This document shows, in pieces, positions 44,712 through 58,351 of a stretch of 64,000 nt of DNA. The notes beneath the pieces were generated by a model. The model did not search any database. It saw nothing but the letters and a program-made list of their open reading frames with translations, and was not told where the DNA came from. The first letter of the stretch is position 1. Every line of letters begins with the position of its first letter. Both the position numbers and the translations under genes were made by a program. The DNA comes from Tetradesmus obliquus (Eukaryota; Chlorophyta; Chlorophyceae; Sphaeropleales; Scenedesmaceae). The stretch spans positions 4,952,001 to 5,016,000 of the forward strand of contig CP126197.1 in assembly GCA_030272155.1 (NCBI GenBank). Reading direction: 5' to 3'.

Positions 44712-46021
44712 CTAGAACCCACTCATTGATTGGGGCAGGCATGCGCAGTTGGCGTTGCACTTGCAGCCGCCTTGCGATGCTGGCAGGTTGCACTTGGCGC
44801 ACGGGCCACCAGGAGGGGTTGGGCCGGGAGGGGTGGGCCCGGTGCCTGGCAGGCAACCGCAGTTGGCGTCGCACTTGCAGCCGCCCTGTGATGCAGGCAG
44901 GTTGCACTTGTCGCAGACGTTACCACCACCAGGGGTTGGGCCAGGAGGGGTTGGCCCAGTGCCTGGCAGGCAACCGCAGTTGGCGTCGCACTTGCAGCCG
45001 CCCTGTGATGCAGGCAGGTTGCACTTGTCGCAGACGTTACCACCACCAGGGGTTGGGCCAGGAGGGGTTGGCCCAGTGCCTGGCAGGCAGTTGCAGTTGC
45101 CGTCGCACTTGCATCCGCCTTGCGATGCAGGCAGGTTGCACTTGGCACAGCCACCGGGAGGGGTTGGGCCGGGAGGGGTGGGCCCACCGTCGCCATTGAT
45201 GACCACGTCAGCACAGTTCCTGCAAGTCCATGGGGCCAGGGGACAGCAGCTGGGTCAGTATGTGCATGCGTCATGCAGGCGCGCCGCTGACAAGACAGAT
45301 ATGCAGCAGCCTAGCAAGTTTCCAACCTTTTGTTGCTGTGTTGTGACCTGCTAGCATTGTGCTGGGCCTTGCCTGCCTGCGCTGCACGTGTCACACACAA
45401 CACGGCTGTGCTCTATATGCACGGCGTGTTGTCAGCGTGACTGAGCAACTGATAGAGCGCTCACAGGAAGATCTCCTGAGGACCGCCTGCGCGGCAGAAG
45501 TCCAGCGGGCCGGGCTGGTTGGTGATCTGGTTCCTCCTGTCCGCGTAGAAGCCGCAGTCCTCCCTTGGGCACGGCTCAACGCTGCGCATGGACACAGCAG
45601 CAGGCGTTACACAGCACATGTCATTGACTCTGGGAGGTGGCTGCTTGGTTTGTTGTGATGTTAGCTGCCCTGTGCGCCAATACGTATTGTGCACGGACGT
45701 GCTGTCATGTTCATGCTTGCTGCACAGAGTGGAGCCATTCATCAATCGCATGCTGTGCCAGGCAGGCAGTCCAATCTGCGTGAACCAGCGCCAGCAGGGC
45801 AGCAGCCTCGCAGCACTCACCAGCTGTTGTAGGTGTAGTACTCCCTGCAGCCACACACAACAACGGCACATGTCGGTGAGTAACAGCTCATGATGGCGCG
45901 TGTGATGTTGGCTGTGCTCAGGCCTGGCAGCAATCTGTGTAACTGGTATATGGTGAGCTGTCGGCAAAGATCGCTGGTCAACCCCTCTGTTGTGAAGCAT
46001 GATTGCAGCACCAAGATATAT

Positions 46022-46091
<70 letters not shown>

Positions 46092-47279
46092 GCACTGCAG
46101 GCAAAGCAGACATCGTGCGGCTTCCTGCATGCTGGCGCAAGGACCCCAGAGCCTGCACTCACATCTGCAGCACGCATCCGCCGGGGCAAGAGAAGCCGGA
46201 CGGCAGCCTGAGGTCAAACTCAGCGGTCTCGGGATTGCCGTTACGAGTGCTCTCAAAGCTGCCCTGCGTGATGTACCAGTGGGGCCTGCCGTTGTCGGCC
46301 CTGTGAATGGCAAGAGGGCGCAGGTCGCAGGCAGCAGGCGCTGAAGGTGAGTTCATGCAAGTGTGGGACTGGGCAGTACAACAGTGCTACAGGCGACCCG
46401 CCACATCGTGCTGTCGGAAGAGGCCGCGGCCACGAGCATTGAAGAACCAGCCCTGGCAAGGCGCGCCCTTGGCTCCAGTCTTGCTGCATCGCTGAGTGAT
46501 TGCTGTTTGTTCACACCATCTGCTGCTGCAGGGCAACAGCAGCCAAGCGATTGATGCTTCGCGATACACAATCAAGGCTGCAGAGATTCCCACCTGACAA
46601 GGGTGCGAGCATTGAAGCAGGCCTGGTCCAGGTTTGTCCTCCTGTCACAGAGCCTGAAGGTGAGGCGGCCTCCGTGGTTGACCTGCAGCCTCACGTTGAC
46701 CCTGAATACCTGGCCGGACCGGTAGGTGGTCACCGGTCCTCGGATGTTTGCCATGTTGCTGGCGGGCGCTTCTTGGTAGGGGTCTCCGCACACACCTGGA
46801 AGCAGCAGTAGAAGGAGCGCATAGCAGTGGGCCAGTCGCACACATGAGCGCCTTGCTGCGCGGCGCGATGGTTTGTACCATGTGCAAACAGCAGTGCTGC
46901 TGGTCACGGGCTGCTGAAGCTGCTTTGAAGTACTAGTTAGCTGTGTGGGCAGAGCTGCAGTGACTGTCACACTGTGACAGTGGCAGTGGCAGTGCAGCGC
47001 CGCTGCAGACCTGGCCACAAGCAAGAACTCATGAGTTGCAGGTGATCACCAGGGTTGCCAGGAGGCCGGAAGTTTGAAGCCGGACCCGGACCCAGACCGT
47101 TGCCAGCGTTGGCGTACCAGTTGTTGAAGAAATTCTCGTTGCGGCTCCTGGGATTCGTCAGAGATGCGTGTGCATGCACCGCAGATGGCAGGCTGCCGAG
47201 TACGCAAGCAACCAGAGTCACCAGCAACAGCTTGCTGTGAGCAGACGGTTTTGCATGTCCTGAATACATCGCGTTGATG
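44712..47279 (-). CDS. LPMO-like secreted protein (unit 3), altered exon 1 donor
   Basis: The coding exons match the other copies. A 17-bp insertion at 47032-47048 abuts the exon 1/intron 1 boundary. It changes the donor from CCTG-GTGAGT to CCTG-GTGATC while keeping the GT. Loss of the G at intron position +5 usually weakens a donor. Reading through instead adds GDHLQLMSSCLWPG after PPGNP and loses the rest of the enzyme. This is the only copy with a visible difference likely to affect splicing. The longest intron 4 CAG run (22) is also here. Confidence 0.75.
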
Positions 47280-49538
47280 ACGATCGAGTTGATGATGTGA
47301 AGCTTCAGCTCAAGCGTTCGACAAGCAAGTGTACTGAATTGGCGAATGCAGCGCACTATATAGCGCAACAGTGACCTTCCATATGAGCCTTCAACCACTT
47401 TTTGGCTGCCGGCCATGACCTTCGCTGGACTGCTGCACCGTCGGAGCTTCGCAGCGAAGGCCCAGTCGACCTTCCTCTGTTGGCAGCATGTCACCTGGCC
47501 CAGCGTTGCACCCTCACCGAGTCACAAAAGTTCACAGACTATCAATAAACGATGGAAGTCTTGTAACGACGTTGTATCAATGCGTGAACGCGTGGGCGCA
47601 ATTGCAGAAGTCACCGTGGCTGGAGAGGCATGAGGATAACAAAAGAAACCGCTATAGATGGTGAATCTCTATGCATGGTCCATATGCATGGTTGGCTGAC
47701 GTGAAGTTTGGTGGGGTTGGGCGGTGAAGAGGCCTTTCAACCACAGGTCCTTTCGGTACCCGCCCGCCCGGTATTCATCATGTCTGCGGGCTCAAAGCCA
47801 TTGAAACGCTGATGTAGTTGAATCTCCATTCGCTTCTGGTTCGTGGTTGACACGCGTGGCTCCTGCGTCATGACAGCAATCGCCTGCTCAGTCTGGTTGT
47901 CCGGCCGTGCATCAGACGCCTGAATGCCATGAGCTACGCAGCCAAATCATGTCAGAAGCAAATTATAAAATGTTTTGTTGTTTTTAACCATAAAATGTTT
48001 GGTCCAGCCAGGTTCAGCCCGCACCATAACCCCTTCAGCAGCACAGCAGTACTATCAACCAACACAGCCCTGCCAGTGTATACACAGCAGCCAACATTGC
48101 AAGTCGCACACATGAAAGGAAACTAGGAACGGCCGTAAAGTGTTTACAGTGGTGCCCACTCGCATGCAGTTGGGTTGGCTCCACCAGCAGCAGCATGGCT
48201 GGCCCGCGCTGTACAGCGCGGTTCACATGTGAACCTGTTCAACAGCGGCACATGTTGTGCCTTCGAGTTGCAGCCCTGCTTACACGCGCGCCACGCTGCA
48301 CAACTGCCACCAGGCCGCATGCATGGCCAACTTCGACGCTTGACTGAGCTGCTGAACGTGCTGCTTCAGCTGCAGGCAGCAGCAGCGCACCCGGTGCTGA
48401 GCCTGAGTCAGCGTTTGTGTTGTGATCATCAAAGAGAAGAGTCTTCCAATAGGAACAGGAACACCAAGACATGTGCTGGCAAGGTTGCATCCCTGAGTTG
48501 CAGAACAAGCTTCCCCTGTGCTAGCAGCAGAGCATGGTGTAGGAGCCGTCTGATTGGAGCCGTCTGATTGGACACTTCACACTTTTCTGCAGATGACGGG
48601 ATGAGACAAGGCAGGTGTAATCGACACAGACACCGTGTCACTGGCATTGTTGCTGCGCTTCTGCTGCTGGAGACTGCACGGTGTTCAGCGCGCCTGTTAC
48701 ATTTGCCAAGCAACCCAACCAACAGGCCAAAAACAATGACGCTAGCGCACTGGACAAACACTGTTGTCTGGCAGGCATGTTGGACAAATGCGCCAGTCAA
48801 TACAAAACACTGGCAAAACGTTCTTTATCATGCAAGCTCAACCAAGCCTACTGGTGTTGCCAGCGACATGAAATGATGAATGACCACTGCTGCATGCGCA
48901 ACATATGCATCAAGCAACATGCTATGTGATGGCCGTTGCTCAGAGCTGGGCATGTGCCATACTGGTTTACCAGCCATGCAGTTCCATGCTTTGAAGTAAC
49001 AGGCACCCACAGGCGATGTGTTATCCTGACGATTGAACTGCGCCACTCCGCCCATGAAGTAGGACATCGCACCATGCACTTGCAGGCATCCGCAGTCGAC
49101 GCTGACAATCCCACCACCACACCACCGCAGTCGCTTTTCTCCACCATGCAGACGACATCACGGCTGCTGGTGTGGGCAACACATTTGGCTGCCAATTACA
49201 CTTGATGCTGCCGCTCAACAGCATCTTTCTGTCCCTCCCACATTCAGCTTGCTGCATACGCTGTTTGTAAGGAAGTGGCACTTCCTACAGCTCACAACGT
49301 TTCCACATTATTGCTTGAACTGGCTGAACATCCATAACTACAGTGGCACTCATCAATACAGCTGTCATCGCTCAAGGTGCAACAGTCGTGCGTTTCTATG
49401 TAAACAACTTTATCAAGAGATGATCTCTGGAGGTGCGCTGCCCCTACATGCAGCCGCAGCTCAGCCAGCAGTTGCCATAGACAAGCTAGCTGTGGGACAC
49501 AAGTAGAACCGCCTGGCCACACAACACCCCTTTCTGGC

Positions 49539-49954
49539 TTAGGGTGCCACAGCAGCAGGTGCGGGATCCGCCACCAAGGCTCCTGCCTCAGTACCCGCTG
49601 CGGCAGTAGCTACAGCGGCAGCGTCAGCACCCGGGGCAGCAGCAGCAGCAGCAGCAGGCTCTACCACTTGCACGCCCTCAGCACCAGCAGCTGCAGGAGC
49701 CACCCCAGCAGCAGCAGCCTCGCCGGTCACACCAGGGGCTGCCGTTGCAGCAGCGGCAGCCACTGCAGTGCTGTCAACAACGCCAGCAGGCTGGGCGGCA
49801 GCACTGCTGCCAGCAGCGGATGCAGTCTCGGCGACAGCGGCTGCCTCTTCGGCTGTCTGTGCGGGCACCCTGGTGACGCCGGCCCTTGCGCGGCGGCTGG
49901 CCCTACGTGCAGCTGCGGCTGTCACAGCCACGGTGGCGTTGGCAGCGCGGGCAC
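49539..49954 (-). CDS. Ala-rich terminal exon fragment (unit 3)
   Basis: Same exon, with one Val-to-Ala change (GEAAAAGVAP instead of GEAAAVGVAP) from CCAGCAGC at about 49706, shared with units 4 and 5. Confidence 0.35.
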
Positions 49955-50293
49955 CTGCGCAGGTGGTGGATAGGGCAGGGCAGGAAAAGGCAGGGTATGA
50001 GTGCCGTGCAATACAACAATTGGCAAGGACAAAGAGGTCGCCATGCAGTGCACATCTGCGCATCGAAGGTTACTGACATTTAGGTGATGGCATGAAAGGC
50101 TGCCTGGATGGTTGGAAGCCGCCTGAAACAGCCGCTGGGCCGTGAATCAGCCGTTGGTGACAAGAGCAACAGGGGGCAAGCAGCAATTGCGGCTCGTGTC
50201 TTGCATTGCGTGCAGCTGCGCATGGCTGGTTGCACAACTTATTAGGTGATGTCCCAGCAGCTGCGGTGAAACTGACAGTGCTGGCAGCACAGC

Positions 50294-51603
50294 CTAGAAC
50301 CCACTCATTGATTGGGGCAGGCATGCGCAGTTGGCGTTGCACTTGCAGCCGCCTTGCGATGCTGGCAGGTTGCACTTGGCGCACGGGCCACCAGGAGGGG
50401 TTGGGCCGGGAGGGGTGGGCCCGGTGCCTGGCAGGCAACCGCAGTTGGCGTCGCACTTGCAGCCGCCCTGTGATGCAGGCAGGTTGCACTTGTCGCAGAC
50501 GTTACCACCACCAGGGGTTGGGCCAGGAGGGGTTGGCCCAGTGCCTGGCAGGCAACCGCAGTTGGCGTCGCACTTGCAGCCGCCCTGTGATGCAGGCAGG
50601 TTGCACTTGTCGCAGACGTTACCACCACCAGGGGTTGGGCCAGGAGGGGTTGGCCCAGTGCCTGGCAGGCAGTTGCAGTTGCCGTCGCACTTGCATCCGC
50701 CTTGCGATGCAGGCAGGTTGCACTTGGCACAGCCACCGGGAGGGGTTGGGCCGGGAGGGGTGGGCCCACCGTCGCCATTGATGACCACGTCAGCACAGTT
50801 CCTGCAAGTCCATGGGGCCAGGGGACAGCAGCTGGGTCAGTATGTGCATGCGTCATGCAGGCGCGCCGCTGACAAGACAGATATGCAGCAGCCTAGCAAG
50901 TTTCCAACCTTTTGTTGCTGTGTTGTGACCTGCTAGCATTGTGCTGGGCCTTGCCTGCCTGCGCTGCACGTGTCACACACAACACGGCTGTGCTCTATAT
51001 GCACGGTGTGTTGTCAGCGTGACTGAGCAACTGATAGAGCGCTCACAGGAAGATCTCCTGAGGACCGCCTGCGCGGCAGAAGTCCAGCGGGCCGGGCTGG
51101 TTGGTGATCTGGTTCCTCCTGTCCGCGTAGAAGCCGCAGTCCTCCCTTGGGCACGGCTCAACGCTGCGCATGGACACAGCAGCAGGCGTTACACAGCACA
51201 TGTCATTGACTCTGGGAGGTGGCTGCTTGGTTTGTTGTGATGTTAGCTGCCCTGTGCGCCAATACGTATTGTGCACGGACGTGCTGTCATGTTCATGCTT
51301 GCTGCACAGAGTGGAGCCATTCATCAATCGCATGCTGTGCCAGGCAGGCAGTCCAATCTGCGTGAACCAGCGCCAGCAGGGCAGCAGCCTCGCAGCACTC
51401 ACCAGCTGTTGTAGGTGTAGTACTCCCTGCAGCCACACACAACAACGGCACATGTCGGTGAGTAACAGCTCATGATGGCGCGTGTGATGTTGGCTGTGCT
51501 CAGGCCTGGCAGCAATCTGTGTAACTGGTATATGGTGAGCTGTCGGCAAAGATCGCTGGTCAACCCCTCTGTTGTGAAGCATGATTGCAGCACCAAGATA
51601 TAT

Positions 51604-51649
<46 letters not shown>

Positions 51650-52810
51650 GCACTGCAGGCAAAGCAGACATCGTGCGGCTTCCTGCATGCTGGCGCAAGG
51701 ACCCCAGAGCCTGCACTCACATCTGCAGCACGCATCCGCCGGGGCAAGAGAAGCCGGACGGCAGCCTGAGGTCAAACTCAGCGGTCTCGGGATTGCCGTT
51801 ACGAGTGCTCTCAAAGCTGCCCTGCGTGATGTACCAGTGGGGCCTGCCGTTGTCGGCCCTGTGAATGGCAAGAGGGCGCAGGTCGCAGGCAGCAGGCGCT
51901 GAAGGTGAGTTCATGCAAGTGTGGGACTGGGCAGTACAACAGTGCTACAGGCGACCCGCCACATCGTGCTGTCGGAAGAGGCCGCGGCCACGAGCATTGA
52001 AGAACCAGCCCTGGCAAGGCGCGCCCTTGGCTCCAGTCTTGCTGCATCGCTGAGTGATTGCTGTTTGTTCACACCATCTGCTGCTGCAGGGCAACAGCAG
52101 CCAAGCGATTGATGCTTCGCGATACACAATCAAGGCTGCAGAGATTCCCACCTGACAAGGGTGCGAGCATTGAAGCAGGCCTGGTCCAGGTTTGTCCTCC
52201 TGTCACAGAGCCTGAAGGTGAGGCGGCCTCCGTGGTTGACCTGCAGCCTCACGTTGACCCTGAATACCTGGCCGGACCGGTAGGTGGTCACCGGTCCTCG
52301 GATGTTTGCCATGTTGCTGGCGGGCGCTTCTTGGTAGGGGTCTCCGCACACACCTGGAAGCAGCAGTAGAAGGAGCGCATAGCAGTGGGCCAGTCGCACA
52401 CATGAGCGCCTTGCTGCGCGGCGCGATGGTTTGTACCATGTGCAAACAGCAGTGCTGCTGGTCACGGGCTGCTGAAGCTGCTTTGAAGTACTAGTTGGCT
52501 GTGTGGGCAGAGCTGCAGTGACTGTCACACTGTGACAGTGGCAGTGGCAGTGCAGCGCCGCTGCAGACCTGGCCACAAGCAAGAACTCACCAGGGTTGCC
52601 AGGAGGCCGGAAGTTTGAAGCCGGACCCGGACCCAGACCGTTGCCAGCGTTGGCGTACCAGTTGTTGAAGAAATTCTCGTTGCGGCTCCTGGGATTCGTC
52701 AGAGATGCGTGTGCATGCACCGCAGATGGCAGGCTGCCGAGTACGCAAGCAACCAGAGTCACCAGCAACAGCTTGCTGTGAGCAGACGGTTTTGCATGTC
52801 CTGAATACAT
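50294..52810 (-). CDS. LPMO-like secreted protein (unit 4)
   Basis: This full copy has all seven exons, the standard donor GTGAGT at exon 1 and 14 CAG in intron 4 (51605-51646). No coding difference from unit 1 is visible. The intron 1 variant TTGGCTG links it to units 5 and 6. Confidence 0.85.
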
Positions 52811-55079
52811 CGCGTTGATGACGATCGAGTTGATGATGTGAAGCTTCAGCTCAAGCGTTCGACAAGCAAGTGTACTGAATTGGCGAATGCAGCGCACTAT
52901 ATAGCGCAACAGTGACCTTCCATATGAGCCTTCAACCACTTTTTGGCTGCCGGCCATGACCTTCGCTGGACTGCTGCACCGTCGGAGCTTCGCAGCGAAG
53001 GCCCAGTCGACCTTCCTCTGTTGGCAGCATGTCACCTGGCCCAGCGTTGCACCCTCACCGAGTCACAAAAGTTCACAGACTATCAATAAACGATGGAAGT
53101 CTTGTAACGACGTTGTATCAATGCGTGAACGCGTGGGCGCAATTGCAGAAGTCACCGTGGCTGGAGAGGCATGAGGATAACAAAAGAAACCGCTATAGAT
53201 GGTGAATCTCTATGCATGGTCCATATGCATGGTTGGCTGACGTGAAGTTTGGTGGGGTTGGGCGGTGAAGAGGCCTTTCAACCACAGGTCCTTTCGGTAC
53301 CCGCCCGCCCGGTATTCATCATGTCTGCGGGCTCAAAGCCATTGAAACGCTGATGTAGTTGAATCTCCATTCGCTTCTGGTTCGTGGTTGACACGCGTGG
53401 CTCCTGCGTCATGACAGCAATCGCCTGCTCAGTCTGGTTGTCCGGCCGTGCATCAGACGCCTGAATGCCATGAGCTACGCAGCCAAATCATGTCAGAAGC
53501 AAATTATAAAATGTTTTGTTGTTTTTAACCATAACATGTTTGGTCCAGCCAGGTTCAGCCCGCACCATAACCCCTTCAGCAGCACAGCAGTACTATCAAC
53601 CAACACAGCCCTGCCAGTGTATACACAGCAGCCAACATTGCAAGTCGCACACATGAAAGGAAACTAGGAACGGCCGTAAAGTGTTTACAGTGGTGCCCAC
53701 TCGCATGCAGTTGGGTTGGCTCCACCAGCAGCAGCATGGCTGGCCCGCGCTGTACAGCGCGGTTCACATGTGAACCTGTTCAACAGCGGCACATGTTGTG
53801 CCTTCGAGTTGCAGCCCTGCTTACACGCGCGCCACGCTGCACAACTGCCACCAGGCCGCATGCATGGCCAACTTCGACGCTTGACTGAGCTGCTGAACGT
53901 GCTGCTTCAGCTGCAGGCAGCAGCAGCGCACCCGGTGCTGAGCCTGAGTCAGCGTTTGTGTTGTGATCATCAAAGAGAAGAGTCTTCCAATAGGAACAGG
54001 AACACCAAGACATGTGCTGGCAAGGTTGCATCCCTGAGTTGCAGAACAAGCTTCCCCTGTGCTAGCAGCAGAGCATGGTGTAGGAGCCGTCTGATTGGAG
54101 CCGTCTGATTGGACACTTCACACTTTTCTGCAGATGACGGGATGAGACAAGGCAGGTGTAATCGACACAGACACCGTGTCACTGGCATTGTTGCTGCGCT
54201 TCTGCTGCTGGAGACTGCACGGTGTTCAGCGCGCCTGTTACATTTGCCAAGCAACCCAACCAACAGGCCAAAAACAATGACGCTAGCGCACTGGACAAAC
54301 ACTGTTGTCTGGCAGGCATGTTGGACAAATGCGCCAGTCAATACAAAACACTGGCAAAACGTTCTTTATCATGCAAGCTCAACCAAGCCTACTGGTGTTG
54401 CCAGCGACATGAAATGATGAATGACCACTGCTGCATGCGCAACATATGCATCAAGCAACATGCTATGTGATGGCCGTTGCTCAGAGCTGGGCATGTGCCA
54501 TACTGGTTTACCAGCCATGCAGTTCCATGCTTTGAAGTAACAGGCACCCACAGGCGATGTGTTATCCTGACGATTGAACTGCGCCACTCCGCCCATGAAG
54601 TAGGACATCGCACCATGCACTTGCAGGCATCCGCAGTCGACGCTGACAATCCCACCACCACACCACCGCAGTCGCTTTTCTCCACCATGCAGACGACATC
54701 ACGGCTGCTGGTGTGGGCAACACATTTGGCTGCCAATTACACTTGATGCTGCCGCTCAACAGCATCTTTCTGTCCCTCCCACATTCAGCTTGCTGCATAC
54801 GCTGTTTGTAAGGAAGTGGCACTTCCTACAGCTCACAACGTTTCCACATTATTGCTTGAACTGGCTGAACATCCATAACTACAGTGGCACTCATCAATAC
54901 AGCTGTCATCGCTCAAGGTGCAACAGTCGTGCGTTTCTATGTAAACAACTTTATCAAGAGATGATCTCTGGAGGTGCGCTGCCCCTACATGCAGCCGCAG
55001 CTCAGCCAGCAGTTGCCATAGACAAGCTAGCTGTGGGACACAAGTAGAACCGCCTGGCCACACAACACCCCTTTCTGGC

Positions 55080-55495
55080 TTAGGGTGCCACAGCAGCAGG
55101 TGCGGGATCCGCCACCAAGGCTCCTGCCTCAGTACCCGCTGCGGCAGTAGCTACAGCGGCAGCGTCAGCACCCGGGGCAGCAGCAGCAGCAGCAGCAGGC
55201 TCTACCACTTGCACGCCCTCAGCACCAGCAGCTGCAGGAGCCACCCCAGCAGCAGCAGCCTCGCCGGTCACACCAGGGGCTGCCGTTGCAGCAGCGGCAG
55301 CCACTGCAGTGCTGTCAACAACGCCAGCAGGCTGGGCGGCAGCACTGCTGCCAGCAGCGGATGCAGTCTCGGCGACAGCGGCTGCCTCTTCGGCTGTCTG
55401 TGCGGGCACCCTGGTGACGCCGGCCCTTGCGCGGCGGCTGGCCCTACGTGCAGCTGCGGCTGTCACAGCCACGGTGGCGTTGGCAGCGCGGGCAC
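55080..55495 (-). CDS. Ala-rich terminal exon fragment (unit 4)
   Basis: As in unit 3; no further difference is visible. Confidence 0.35.
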
Positions 55496-55834
55496 CTGCG
55501 CAGGTGGTGGATAGGGCAGGGCAGGAAAAGGCAGGGTATGAGTGCCGTGCAATACAACAATTGGCAAGGACAAAGAGGTCGCCATGCAGTGCACATCTGC
55601 GCATCGAAGGTTACTGACATTTAGGTGATGGCATGAAAGGCTGCCTGGATGGTTGGAAGCCGCCTGAAACAGCCGCTGGGCCGTGAATCAGCCGTTGGTG
55701 ACAAGAGCAACAGGGGGCAAGCAGCAATTGCGGCTCGTGTCTTGCATTGCGTGCAGCTGCGCATGGCTGGTTGCACAACTTATTAGGTGATGTCCCAGCA
55801 GCTGCGGTGAAACTGACAGTGCTGGCAGCACAGC

Positions 55835-57144
55835 CTAGAACCCACTCATTGATTGGGGCAGGCATGCGCAGTTGGCGTTGCACTTGCAGCCGCCTTGCGA
55901 TGCTGGCAGGTTGCACTTGGCGCACGGGCCACCAGGAGGGGTTGGGCCGGGAGGGGTGGGCCCGGTGCCTGGCAGGCAACCGCAGTTGGCGTCGCACTTG
56001 CAGCCGCCCTGTGATGCAGGCAGGTTGCACTTGTCGCAGACGTTACCACCACCAGGGGTTGGGCCAGGAGGGGTTGGCCCAGTGCCTGGCAGGCAACCGC
56101 AGTTGGCGTCGCACTTGCAGCCGCCCTGTGATGCAGGCAGGTTGCACTTGTCGCAGACGTTACCACCACCAGGGGTTGGGCCAGGAGGGGTTGGCCCAGT
56201 GCCTGGCAGGCAGTTGCAGTTGCCGTCGCACTTGCATCCGCCTTGCGATGCAGGCAGGTTGCACTTGGCACAGCCACCGGGAGGGGTTGGGCCGGGAGGG
56301 GTGGGCCCACCGTCGCCATTGATGACCACGTCAGCACAGTTCCTGCAAGTCCATGGGGCCAGGGGACAGCAGCTGGGTCAGTATGTGCATGCGTCATGCA
56401 GGCGCGCCGCTGACAAGACAGATATGCAGCAGCCTAGCAAGTTTCCAACCTTTTGTTGCTGTGTTGTGACCTGCTAGCATTGTGCTGGGCCTTGCCTGCC
56501 TGCGCTGCACGTGTCACACACAACACGGCTGTGCTCTATATGCACGGCGTGTTGTCAGCGTGACTGAGCAACTGATAGAGCGCTCACAGGAAGATCTCCT
56601 GAGGACCGCCTGCGCGGCAGAAGTCCAGCGGGCCGGGCTGGTTGGTGATCTGGTTCCTCCTGTCCGCGTAGAAGCCGCAGTCCTCCCTTGGGCACGGCTC
56701 AACGCTGCGCATGGACACAGCAGCAGGCGTTACACAGCACATGTCATTGACTCTGGGAGGTGGCTGCTTGGTTTGTTGTGATGTTAGCTGCCCTGTGCGC
56801 CAATACGTATTGTGCACGGACGTGCTGTCATGTTCATGCTTGCTGCACAGAGTGGAGCCATTCATCAATCGCATGCTGTGCCAGGCAGGCAGTCCAATCT
56901 GCGTGAACCAGCGCCAGCAGGGCAGCAGCCTCGCAGCACTCACCAGCTGTTGTAGGTGTAGTACTCCCTGCAGCCACACACAACAACGGCACATGTCGGT
57001 GAGTAACAGCTCATGATGGCGCGTGTGATGTTGGCTGTGCTCAGGCCTGGCAGCAATCTGTGTAACTGGTATATGGTGAGCTGTCGGCAAAGATCGCTGG
57101 TCAACCCCTCTGTTGTGAAGCATGATTGCAGCACCAAGATATAT

Positions 57145-57190
<46 letters not shown>

Positions 57191-58351
57191 GCACTGCAGG
57201 CAAAGCAGACATCGTGCGGCTTCCTGCATGCTGGCGCAAGGACCCCAGAGCCTGCACTCACATCTGCAGCACGCATCCGCCGGGGCAAGAGAAGCCGGAC
57301 GGCAGCCTGAGGTCAAACTCAGCGGTCTCGGGATTGCCGTTACGAGTGCTCTCAAAGCTGCCCTGCGTGATGTACCAGTGGGGCCTGCCGTTGTCGGCCC
57401 TGTGAATGGCAAGAGGGCGCAGGTCGCAGGCAGCAGGCGCTGAAGGTGAGTTCATGCAAGTGTGGGACTGGGCAGTACAACAGTGCTACAGGCGACCCGC
57501 CACATCGTGCTGTCGGAAGAGGCCGCGGCCACGAGCATTGAAGAACCAGCCCTGGCAAGGCGCGCCCTTGGCTCCAGTCTTGCTGCATCGCTGAGTGATT
57601 GCTGTTTGTTCACACCATCTGCTGCTGCAGGGCAACAGCAGCCAAGCGATTGATGCTTCGCGATACACAATCAAGGCTGCAGAGATTCCCACCTGACAAG
57701 GGTGCGAGCATTGAAGCAGGCCTGGTCCAGGTTTGTCCTCCTGTCACAGAGCCTGAAGGTGAGGCGGCCTCCGTGGTTGACCTGCAGCCTCACGTTGACC
57801 CTGAATACCTGGCCGGACCGGTAGGTGGTCACCGGTCCTCGGATGTTTGCCATGTTGCTGGCGGGCGCTTCTTGGTAGGGGTCTCCGCACACACCTGGAA
57901 GCAGCAGTAGAAGGAGCGCATAGCAGTGGGCCAGTCGCACACATGAGCGCCTTGCTGCGCGGCGCGATGGTTTGTACCATGTGCAAACAGCAGTGCTGCT
58001 GGTCACGGGCTGCTGAAGCTGCTTTGAAGTACTAGTTGGCTGTGTGGGCAGAGCTGCAGTGACTGTCACACTGTGACAGTGGCAGTGGCAGTGCAGCGCC
58101 GCTGCAGACCTGGCCACAAGCAAGAACTCACCAGGGTTGCCAGGAGGCCGGAAGTTTGAAGCCGGACCCGGACCCAGACCGTTGCCAGCGTTGGCGTACC
58201 AGTTGTTGAAGAAATTCTCGTTGCGGCTCCTGGGATTCGTCAGAGATGCGTGTGCATGCACCGCAGATGGCAGGCTGCCGAGTACGCAAGCAACCAGAGT
58301 CACCAGCAACAGCTTGCTGTGAGCAGACGGTTTTGCATGTCCTGAATACAT
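55835..58351 (-). CDS. LPMO-like secreted protein (unit 5)
   Basis: This is a full copy with the same exons and splice sites as unit 4. Intron 6 carries the CGGCGTG variant shared with unit 3, so the transcription unit is a mosaic of the two types. The encoded protein is unchanged. Confidence 0.85.

Larger units (their letters stand above)
44521..50102. repeat. Array unit 3
   Basis: This 5582-bp unit is the longest: 22 CAG in intron 4 and a unique 17-bp insertion at 47032-47048 beside the exon 1 donor of the LPMO-like gene. With unit 5 it shares CGGCGTG near 45424 (others CGGTGTG) and ATAAAATG near 47992 (others ATAACATG). Confidence 0.95.
50103..55643. repeat. Array unit 4
   Basis: This 5541-bp unit has 14 CAG in intron 4. 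It carries ACTAGTTGGCTG at about 52490, shared with units 5 and 6, where units 1-3 have ACTAGTTAGCTG. Confidence 0.95.
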
